A DNA stretch of 11,260 nucleotides from UMGS1502 sp045545435 (GTDB lineage Bacteria; Actinomycetota; Coriobacteriia; Coriobacteriales; Eggerthellaceae), in the NCBI GenBank assembly GCA_045545435.1, contig JAZQAV010000147.1, positions 1 through 11,260 on the forward strand, in the 5' to 3' direction. A program made the position numbers and the translations under genes. The notes beneath the pieces were generated by a model. It was given only the letters and a program-made list of their open reading frames with translations, had not been told where the DNA came from and did no database searches. Of the stretch, positions 6,355 through 11,260 are shown one piece after another; position 1 is the first letter of the stretch, and each line of letters begins with the position of its first letter.

Positions 6355-6446
6355 TCGAGGCGCTTTTATCGCCTGCAATCTAAAAACTATGCTGCGGTTT
6401 AAATCTTTGTAGCGTTCGACATGCAAATCCCCGTGGCCAAATGGGG

Positions 6447-7022
6447 CTACTCCCAGGTGCAGATTTCCTCGTACACCACTTTGCCGTCAACCGTTTTGGA
6501 TTCCATGAGGCTAAACGTATTCACCTGCGCGCTAAACGGTTCGCCAGCAACATGGGCGGCGAGGGCGCTGGCCGAGGTTTGCTCGGAACCTTCGGCGAAT
6601 GTCACGTGCCGCGCCAGCGTTACGTGTGGCGTAAAGGCACGCGCCTCGAACTCGAACCCAAGCGCCTCCATCTTACCTCGAATAGCTCGCTGCAATTTCG
6701 CGAGCGCTTCGTTCTCACGAAGGCCCATCCACCAGGTGTGCTCCTTGCGTTTGCCACTGGAGCCCGAACGCCCGGAACTCGTAAACGATCCCGCGTGATC
6801 GAACACCAGCGTATTCTCAAGCGGATTGGTTATGTCATCGAGGGCATCTTCGATAGCGAACAGCGCCTCTTCATCCACGTTTCCTAAAAAGGACAACGTC
6901 ACATGAAAGTTTTCGCGCGGAATTGGCGCCATAGTGGTTGCATTGTGCGCAAGACGATCGCGACAGGCTTCCAAAGAATCGTTTGTTTGCTCGTCGAGCA
7001 GAATGGCTATGAAAACTCTCAT
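6447..7022 (-). CDS. thpR: RNA 2',3'-cyclic phosphodiesterase (ThpR/LigT family)
   Basis: The 191-residue protein has the two catalytic motifs of the 2H phosphoesterase superfamily: HVTLSFLG (His40, Thr42) and HVTLARHV (His133, Thr135). The opening MRVFIAILLDEQTND also matches the family. These cytosolic enzymes hydrolyse 2',3'-cyclic phosphate ends of RNA, and LigT was first found as a 2'-5' RNA ligase. The ATG at 7022 is preferred: GGAG lies 5 nt upstream and family homology begins there. An in-frame start at 7190 would add 56 unconserved residues and overlap idi. A Ser/Gly/Lys-rich loop (81-94) lies between the motifs. It is downstream of idi with a 116-bp gap and converges on the TRAP operon across the inverted repeat arrays. 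Confidence 0.93.
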   Translation of the reverse strand: MRVFIAILLDEQTNDSLEACRDRLAHNATTMAPIPRENFHVTLSFLGNVDEEALFAIEDALDDITNPLENTLVFDHAGSFTSSGRSGSSGKRKEHTWWMGLRENEALAKLQRAIRGKMEALGFEFEARAFTPHVTLARHVTFAEGSEQTSASALAAHVAGEPFSAQVNTFSLMESKTVDGKVVYEEICTWE

Positions 7023-7138
7023 AATGGCTCCGTAATCTGCGCTTTTACCGCAGCGAAAATGTGTCTGTGCTTTATATCGATGTGCTTGAGTTTCGGATCG
7101 CCTCGGTTGGCAACCGCAGCCCTGCGCCACATCAAAGG

Positions 7139-7732
7139 TTAGCTTTGCAGAAGCTCCTGCATGGCAAGCGAAAGCGCGATGGGAGCCCATACCGAAAACT
7201 TGTTAGGCTCCTGGGCAAGCTCTGTCGCCAGTTGGTCGAATGTAACCCAACGCGTGTATTCAACTTCATACGGGTCAAGGTTTAACTCGCCTGAAAAGCT
7301 CCCTACGATCACGTGGTCGAACTCGTGCTCGAAAATGCCATTGTCGAAAGCGGCATGGTATACGAAAGCCGCTATTTCGCGAAGGTTTACGGCCTCACAG
7401 CCAAGCTCTTCGTGCACGCGCGTGTAGGCGGCGTCAAGCGTGCTTTCGCCTTCGCGCGGATGCGAGCAGCACGTGTTGGCCCACAATCCGGCCGAATGAT
7501 ACTTGAAAGCGGAGCGCTTGGCCAAAAGAATCTCGGGTTCCTGTTCGCCTTCGCGAACAAGCACAACAGAAAAAGCGCGATGCAGCTGGTCGTTTACGTG
7601 AGCATCCAGCTTGGTGGCCGCGCCCAAAGGCCGGTCCAAGGCGTCAACAAGAATAAGCTTGTCGTTTTTCGCTGGGTCGCGATCAATTGCGCGTTCGTTT
7701 TCCGGGTGGAGCGTTTCGTCGGGTTGATGCAA
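7139..7732 (-). CDS. idi: Isopentenyl-diphosphate delta-isomerase, type 1
   Basis: The 197-residue enzyme interconverts isopentenyl and dimethylallyl diphosphate, the two isoprenoid building blocks. It carries the Nudix-like Idi core: LAKRSAFKYHSAGLWANTCC (residues 70-89) leading into SHP, with the cysteine before Ser-His-Pro (Cys89) in the catalytic position. EHEFDH (135-140) is the equivalent of the second catalytic Glu-x-Glu motif. RVHEELG (105-111) is the Nudix helix remnant. The start is a TTG at 7732 with AAAGGA 7 nt upstream; its first ~20 residues are polar and probably variable. It lies 63 bp downstream of the ATC-hydrolase-like gene on the same strand, so the two may share a transcript. 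All key residues are present. Confidence 0.94.
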   Translation of the reverse strand: MHQPDETLHPENERAIDRDPAKNDKLILVDALDRPLGAATKLDAHVNDQLHRAFSVVLVREGEQEPEILLAKRSAFKYHSAGLWANTCCSHPREGESTLDAAYTRVHEELGCEAVNLREIAAFVYHAAFDNGIFEHEFDHVIVGSFSGELNLDPYEVEYTRWVTFDQLATELAQEPNKFSVWAPIALSLAMQELLQS

Positions 7733-7772
7733 AGCGAAATCCTTTCACGTTGGTTTGTTTTGCCCTGCGCTT

Positions 7773-7788
7773 CACGTGGCCGCACGTG
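7773..7788. promoter_or_regulatory. Two CACGTG palindromes spaced 10 bp
   Basis: CACGTG occurs at 7773-7778 and again at 7783-7788, one helical turn apart, in the 63-bp gap before idi. This spacing places both sites on the same DNA face, or the pair could form a weak hairpin. A regulator site is possible but unproven. Confidence 0.25.
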
Positions 7789-7795
7789 CTGGCTG

Positions 7796-8443
7796 TTAGG
7801 CGGGATTCTCCACGTTATCGCCAACCATCCAATAATCGCACGTATCGCTTCCGTCGGCAATTGTATGCTCGCGAAAAAGGCGTGCATGAATCAGATCGAC
7901 CATCAGATAATCCAACTCGCACAAAACCGGGGTGATGGAAGAAATGCCCAGTTGTTCGCAATGCTCGGCAATAGGGCAGCGCGTGTACTCGAAAAAGATG
8001 CCATCGGTGTGGCGTTCGTCGTCAAAACGCACGCGCCAAGCCGATTCGAACTCGCCTTCGTGCGCTTGCGCCCATGCCTCGTTCGCGCGCATGGCCTCAA
8101 GCTGAAACGCCAAGCCGTTCTCACCGCGATTGGCATTTTTGACTACGCCCACAATTTTCAGCGGTGCGAAGTGCAAAACATCAGCGGTTACCAGGCGCAT
8201 GTCGTCGGGCGACAAAACGCCGCCAGCGCCCAGCCACAGCGCCACGAACACCATTGACTCGCAAAAAGTGGGAATCATGGGGTTATCTTTTCCCATGTTA
8301 GGGGCGCATAAAAGCAAGTCGCGATAAGCTTGCTTGCCTTGTTCAACGGCCTGCTTGGCAACGGGTTTGCCCCATCGCTTAGCGATAGACCGTTTTGCTA
8401 CCGGCGAAATGATGCGCCAGTACAAACCTTTGTAGGGAACCAT
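7796..8443 (-). CDS. ATC-hydrolase-family protein (L-2-amino-thiazoline-4-carboxylate hydrolase-like)
   Basis: The 215-residue cytosolic protein resembles the ATC hydrolase family (PF14196). Its founding member opens the thiazoline ring of L-2-amino-delta2-thiazoline-4-carboxylate in bacterial cysteine synthesis; most members in anaerobic gut bacteria are uncharacterised. I base this on the spacing of conserved cysteines and acids in the C-terminal half: RCPIAEHC (155-162), VLCELDYLMVDLIHARLF (173-190) and GSDTCDYWM (198-206). The ATG at 8443 is preferred because GAGG lies 6 nt upstream; a GTG at 8455 would add four residues and has no clear ribosome site. The family is likely but the substrate is uncertain: related proteins may use other substrates or bind a cofactor through their cysteines. 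It is followed by idi after 63 bp. Confidence 0.78.
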   Translation of the reverse strand: MVPYKGLYWRIISPVAKRSIAKRWGKPVAKQAVEQGKQAYRDLLLCAPNMGKDNPMIPTFCESMVFVALWLGAGGVLSPDDMRLVTADVLHFAPLKIVGVVKNANRGENGLAFQLEAMRANEAWAQAHEGEFESAWRVRFDDERHTDGIFFEYTRCPIAEHCEQLGISSITPVLCELDYLMVDLIHARLFREHTIADGSDTCDYWMVGDNVENPA

Positions 8444-8477
8444 ACTAAGCCTCACATCTCGGAAAATATCTGATTCC

Positions 8478-8506
8478 TTTATACCTTTTGTTCAGCTTTT
8501 TGTCTT
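8478..8506 (-). promoter_or_regulatory. Candidate promoter for the ATC-hydrolase-like gene
   Basis: On the minus strand AAGACA (complement of 8501-8506) and TATAAA (complement of 8478-8483) are 17 bp apart. The surrounding sequence is AT-rich, and a leader of about 30 nt would precede the ATG at 8443. The -10 is good and the -35 moderate. Confidence 0.45.
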
Positions 8507-8546
8507 ACTGGGCCGCACGTTTGTTGCTTAGCAGATACGAGCAGTA

Positions 8547-9248
8547 TCAATGGCCCAAGAGGTAGAGGTCTGTTTCTTGATTGCATCGTTTTGCGCCAGC
8601 ACGAGCATGGGCCAAGGCCTTTTCGTACCAACTGTCACCCGCATCGACAGCTTTTTCTAATTGTTCTACTGCGTTTTTGTACATAACGGTCGCAAATAGG
8701 AGGTTCTTCTCACACCCAAGAGCATCTTCGTAGCATTCTCCTAAGCGAAGCATGATGCTTCCAGCCAAAACAGGGCTGTATAGTTGTTGTGGGTTACGCA
8801 TTGCCTTCATATACCAATTGAAAGCGTTTTCGGCATCTTGGGTGCATCCAATTCCGTATCTATACATATCGCCCAGCTTGTAGCATCCTTCACACAATCC
8901 AGCGTTCGCAGCTATTAAGAAGCTTTCATAGGCGCGAGCTTCGCGAGGGAAAGAACCGTCATTGTCCAATTTGTTTTGAAGATAAGACCCTTCGCAGCGA
9001 TCGTAACTGTAAAGATAGCCAAGGTATAGGCTCGCATAAGCGTTTCCGTACTCGACAGCTCGCAAAAACAGCTCTTCGGCAGTCTGAAAGCAAGCAATCC
9101 GTTCTTCGCGCTTGTCAGGGCTTGTGATCGACATGCCTTTTTCGTAGAAGCGTGCACCTTTCGAAAGCGCAATTGAACCATCTGGGTCAGGCGCCGCGCC
9201 GCGCTGAGAGCGATCGAAGGGTTCTTTGCCTGGGTTTAGGTTAATCAT
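8547..9248 (-). CDS. Sel1-repeat (TPR-like) protein
   Basis: The 233-residue protein has no signal peptide and is probably cytosolic. It contains about three helical Sel1-like repeats. The clearest are AVEYGNAYASLYLGYLYS (64-81), AANAGLCEGCYKLGDMYRYG (113-132) with QDAENAFNWYMKA (137-149), and LRLGECYEDALGCE (167-180) with LLFATVMYKNAVEQ (183-196). Sel1 repeats make alpha-solenoids for protein-protein contacts; no enzymatic motif is visible. The ATG overlaps the end of the HIRAN gene by 8 bp (ATGATTAA), and GGAGG lies 9 nt upstream inside that gene, so translation is probably coupled. It is the last gene of a three-gene unit after a J-domain-like protein and a HIRAN protein, and may scaffold them. 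GC appears lower than in the metabolic genes around it. Confidence 0.88.
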   Translation of the reverse strand: MINLNPGKEPFDRSQRGAAPDPDGSIALSKGARFYEKGMSITSPDKREERIACFQTAEELFLRAVEYGNAYASLYLGYLYSYDRCEGSYLQNKLDNDGSFPREARAYESFLIAANAGLCEGCYKLGDMYRYGIGCTQDAENAFNWYMKAMRNPQQLYSPVLAGSIMLRLGECYEDALGCEKNLLFATVMYKNAVEQLEKAVDAGDSWYEKALAHARAGAKRCNQETDLYLLGH

Positions 9249-9660
9249 CCAAGCTCACCTCCATGCGCAATTTGACCAAGTTCTTTTCGACGTTCTTGCT
9301 AACCAGCCTGGCCGAAAGAGCTTTACCGCCATCCATGAGGCGTGCGAGTATTTCGTTGCAATCGGCGGATACGAAACCTATTACTTTGCCTTCAGCCAGA
9401 ACCTTAATTGCCCAACGGTCTGCGAGATTGCCTTGTTCGCGTTCGAGCTTTAGCTCCGAGTTTAGCTCCAGCGATATTGCCAAGCTTTTTGCTCCGTGGA
9501 AGTTTGAAGTGCCCGCAATACGAGCATCTTCGAAGAGCACGATTTTGTTTTGGAAAGGGATAGGTATCGATAGCGCCGAAGTACCGGAATTAATGGCGGT
9601 GGCAAGCGATGTCGACCCAATTGTTGAAAGCGCTTTATCCAATGTGGCGCTAGTGCTCAT
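9241..9660 (-). CDS. HIRAN-domain protein
   Basis: The C-terminal half of this 139-residue protein matches a HIRAN domain. KLEREQGNLADRWAIKV (71-87) corresponds to the usual L.RE..N..D..AI.V motif. GKVIGFVSADCNEILARLMD (91-110) corresponds to the G..IG.V....A..LA.L.D motif. HIRAN is an OB-like fold found in HLTF/Rad5-type helicases, where it binds single-stranded DNA 3' ends; in bacteria it also occurs alone. No helicase or nuclease part is present. The N-terminal ~35 residues are Ser/Thr/Ala-rich and unrecognised. I chose the ATG at 9660 because GAGAGGA lies 6 nt upstream; an in-frame start at 9699 would add 13 residues and a longer overlap. With this start it overlaps the J-like gene by 11 bp and the Sel1 gene by 8 bp, which points to a tightly coupled operon. 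Confidence 0.85.
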   Translation of the reverse strand: MSTSATLDKALSTIGSTSLATAINSGTSALSIPIPFQNKIVLFEDARIAGTSNFHGAKSLAISLELNSELKLEREQGNLADRWAIKVLAEGKVIGFVSADCNEILARLMDGGKALSARLVSKNVEKNLVKLRMEVSLDD

Positions 9661-10456
9661 TGCCAGTCCTCTCAACAAGTGCGTTAAACCGTTCGTCATA
9701 TATGCGTTGGGCCTCTTGTTGCTTTTCGATTTGTTGACTTAGCTCTTCGGTTCTGCCGCTTACCCATTCCCAGTTGGACAGCTTTTCGCTCAGTGCGTAG
9801 GGATTTGAGTTTTTGATATGCTCAAGCTGTTGAGCGACAACGCGTTCATGCGCCAGTACAAGCTCAAGCTCCGCTGCAGCTTCATCTTCAGTTAGGTTCG
9901 AATAATCGGGATCGCCTCCTATGTCTTTGACGGCTATGGCAATGATTCTGAGGGTGTCTAGGTCTCCATGCTCGTAAGCAGCTTGCGCCAACCTAAAAAA
10001 GCGAAGGGCCTCTTCCGTTTGTTCCGGATGCAAATCGGGGTGCAGACGTTTTACCAGATCGCGATGAAGCTGCCTTAATTCTTGCGATTCGCTGGGAGAC
10101 AGCATCCGGGAATTGGAGATGCGGTCGGTTATTTCCGCATATGCCTTGATGCTCTCGTTAAGAAGGATTATCCATTCAACAAATTCACGATCAAGTTGTC
10201 TTTCGATTTCATCAATGTCGACTGGTTTTCCAGCATTTATGCACGCTTGTGCAAGTTCGTATCTTCTGCGCGATCGGCGTGCGGATATTTGGCATTTGAG
10301 CAAATCGTTTTCCAGAAAACCGATGGTTACTGCATAATCTGCCTCGATTTGCGGGTTAATTTGCAAAACGATTTCATCGATTTCGAACAACAAGTCTATG
10401 ATGCGAGTTCGAGCCTGCTGTATTTGATTTATGACGGGTTGATTCGTTCCGCTCAT
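9650..10456 (-). CDS. J-domain-like protein (DnaJ-type co-chaperone candidate)
   Basis: This 268-residue soluble protein has a central segment LRQLHRDLVKRLHPDLHP (127-144) with the His-Pro-Asp tripeptide (139-141) that J-domain proteins use to stimulate the ATPase of Hsp70. The helices around it, including ALRFFRLAQAAYEHGD (150-165), fit helices II and III, so the J-like domain spans about 122-175. The N-terminal half (1-120) and C-terminal tail (185-268) are charged, Glu/Gln-rich and probably helical or coiled-coil. There is no Gly/Phe or zinc-finger region, so this is a class C-like member rather than DnaJ itself. GGGAAGG lies 7 nt before the ATG. It is the first gene of the unit, followed by HIRAN (11-bp overlap) and Sel1. 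No Hsp70 gene is in the window; the partner could be the housekeeping DnaK. Confidence 0.8.
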   Translation of the reverse strand: MSGTNQPVINQIQQARTRIIDLLFEIDEIVLQINPQIEADYAVTIGFLENDLLKCQISARRSRRRYELAQACINAGKPVDIDEIERQLDREFVEWIILLNESIKAYAEITDRISNSRMLSPSESQELRQLHRDLVKRLHPDLHPEQTEEALRFFRLAQAAYEHGDLDTLRIIAIAVKDIGGDPDYSNLTEDEAAAELELVLAHERVVAQQLEHIKNSNPYALSEKLSNWEWVSGRTEELSQQIEKQQEAQRIYDERFNALVERTGNEH

Positions 10457-10482
10457 TTTGGTGCCTTCCCTATGATGTTTCG

Positions 10483-10525
10483 ATTATCCCAAGGGAAAAG
10501 GCACAGGGAGTACCATGAATGGTAC
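10483..10525 (-). promoter_or_regulatory. Promoter region of the J/HIRAN/Sel1 unit with 16-bp palindrome
   Basis: GATAAT (complement of 10483-10488) is a good -10, placing the start about 20 nt before the ATG at 10456. The -35 position (ACTCCC) is poor. A perfect palindrome, GTACCATGAATGGTAC (10510-10525; two 7-bp arms, 2-bp centre), abuts it. This arrangement fits an operator for a dimeric repressor or activator. The promoter is inferred from matches; the palindrome is seen directly. Confidence 0.5.
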
Positions 10526-10541
10526 AGCTGCAGGCTTGTGA

Positions 10542-10559
10542 GCAAGAGGCCGCTCTTGC
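10542..10559 (-). terminator. Hairpin after the DUF3990 gene, possible weak terminator
   Basis: GCAAGAG (10542-10548) pairs perfectly with CTCTTGC (10553-10559) around a 4-nt loop, 62 bp after the stop of the DUF3990-type gene. No T-tract follows in the minus-strand direction, so intrinsic termination would be weak. It may protect a 3' end instead. Confidence 0.35.
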
Positions 10560-10621
10560 CGTAGGCTAGGCGCTCATAGGTATGAATGGTTTACTTGACG
10601 AAAGACGGACTCCGACGTTCG

Positions 10622-11260
10622 CTAAGCCTCGCTCACGTTTTCGGCACCGTCGAACGCAAGCAGGGTATCCATTGCGTTCTGCGTGCGAAAACAATACTGA
10701 ACCACCAGATTGGCCGGGTCGACGAACTCCGCAATCTCTTCGGCGGGGATGAGCCCCGAGGCCACCATCTCAACTTCTTCGGTGGCAATCCACGCGCAAA
10801 CGACGGTCGGGTCGCCGATGCCTTCAAGTGCCGTGTTGCCCTTCCGGCATGCTTTGATGTAGTTCATCCAGGCGGTAATGCCGTCTTGGGTCGGCAAAAA
10901 GCGTAGACCGAACACATTATTCTGCCTGCTGGCAGGGATTTCGCCTTCTGATGACGCGGCCTGCGCAAGCTCGGTGTGGGCTGCCGCGGACCGCGCCTGG
11001 TCGGTGTAGGCTGGCATGGGCTGCGCCGCTGCGGCCTGCGTTGGCTCGCTGTTGGCGGACGTCTCGCCGCCACCAACTTCAACCCACTCAATAGTGCTCT
11101 CGTCAAACTCAAAATGCGACACCACGCCGCATTCAGCGCTATCGATGCGTGCGCGCGTACGGGCACGTGAACGTGCCACCTCAATATCGTCGGTGAGGTA
11201 AAAGCCCTTTCCCAAATCGGCAAATCCCGTGTTAAAGGATATGTCCGGGTGTTCAATTGA
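10622..11260 (-). CDS. DUF3990-family (ADP-ribosyltransferase-like) protein, 5' end beyond window
   Basis: The frame is open to the right edge, so the N-terminus is missing; 212 residues are visible. The fragment starts SIEHPDISFNTGFADLGKG and continues FYLTDDIEVARSRA, matching the DUF3990 signature (D-F-G-K-G-F-Y-L-T-type motif, here with Leu for Phe). DUF3990 proteins are predicted ADP-ribosyltransferase-like enzymes, often found with small DUF3791-type partners in toxin-antitoxin-like or phage-related settings. The distal half (VVCAWIATEEVEMVASG, then DPANLVVQYCFRTQNAMDTL) resembles the family's C-terminal strand-helix region. Between them lies an Ala/Gln/Ser/Thr-rich, probably disordered insertion (about residues 66-107). 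A TTG within the conserved motif (11215) is not a credible start. No partner gene is visible in the window. Catalytic activity is inferred from family only. Confidence 0.75.
   Translation of the reverse strand, partial: SIEHPDISFNTGFADLGKGFYLTDDIEVARSRARTRARIDSAECGVVSHFEFDESTIEWVEVGGGETSANSEPTQAAAAQPMPAYTDQARSAAAHTELAQAASSEGEIPASRQNNVFGLRFLPTQDGITAWMNYIKACRKGNTALEGIGDPTVVCAWIATEEVEMVASGLIPAEEIAEFVDPANLVVQYCFRTQNAMDTLLAFDGAENVSEA

Noticed and set aside
6358..6374. AGGCG/CGCCT hairpin as the thpR terminator
   Set aside because: Only 5 bp of stem and no T-tract in the minus-strand direction.
6447..7190. Longer thpR beginning at 7190
   Set aside because: The 56 extra residues are not family-like, would overlap idi, and the ATG at 7022 has a better ribosome site.
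7313..8257. 314-residue plus-strand open frame opposite idi and the ATC-hydrolase-like gene
   Set aside because: It spans two recognisable minus-strand genes and the gap between them and shows no domain.

Overview
The window looks like a chromosome segment of an anaerobic Actinomycetota bacterium, most likely a gut-type member of Eggerthellaceae (Coriobacteriia). The evidence is indirect: a selenium-type YedE transporter, a TAXI-type TRAP transporter with a fused permease, an ATC-hydrolase-family protein, GTG and TTG starts with clear Shine-Dalgarno sequences, and moderately GC-rich codon use (judged by eye, not computed). No marker gene fixes the genus.

Layout. At the left edge a minus-strand YedE-like membrane protein (1-1079) runs out of the window at its 3' end. 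About 430 bp without a convincing gene follow, then a CAT-anticodon tRNA with its own promoter and terminator, and a HIT-family nucleotide hydrolase. A two-gene TRAP transporter operon comes next: a TAXI-family lipoprotein receptor (2536-3594), an intercistronic hairpin, and a 715-residue fused permease (3696-5843). A strong, probably bidirectional terminator follows the permease.

The convergent gap between the permease and the next minus-strand gene (5844-6446) holds the most unusual structure here. Three copies of a ~26-bp sequence are spaced exactly 42 bp apart, followed 92 bp later by three more copies in inverted orientation, again exactly 42 bp apart.

The right half is entirely on the minus strand. 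ThpR (RNA 2',3'-cyclic phosphodiesterase), type 1 isopentenyl-diphosphate isomerase and an ATC-hydrolase-family protein look like ordinary metabolic genes. Upstream of them is a tightly coupled three-gene unit of lower apparent GC: a J-domain-like protein, a HIRAN-domain protein and a Sel1-repeat protein, whose reading frames overlap by 11 and 8 bp. Its promoter region carries a perfect 16-bp palindrome. At the right edge is a 5'-truncated gene of the DUF3990 (ADP-ribosyltransferase-like) family.

How the genes work together. The TRAP receptor captures an unknown solute, probably an organic acid, and passes it to the permease. The J/HIRAN/Sel1 unit combines a putative Hsp70 co-chaperone, a DNA-end-binding fold and a protein-protein scaffold, which suggests an accessory stress or genome-protection module. 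That role is inference from domain content. The remaining genes do not form an obvious shared pathway.
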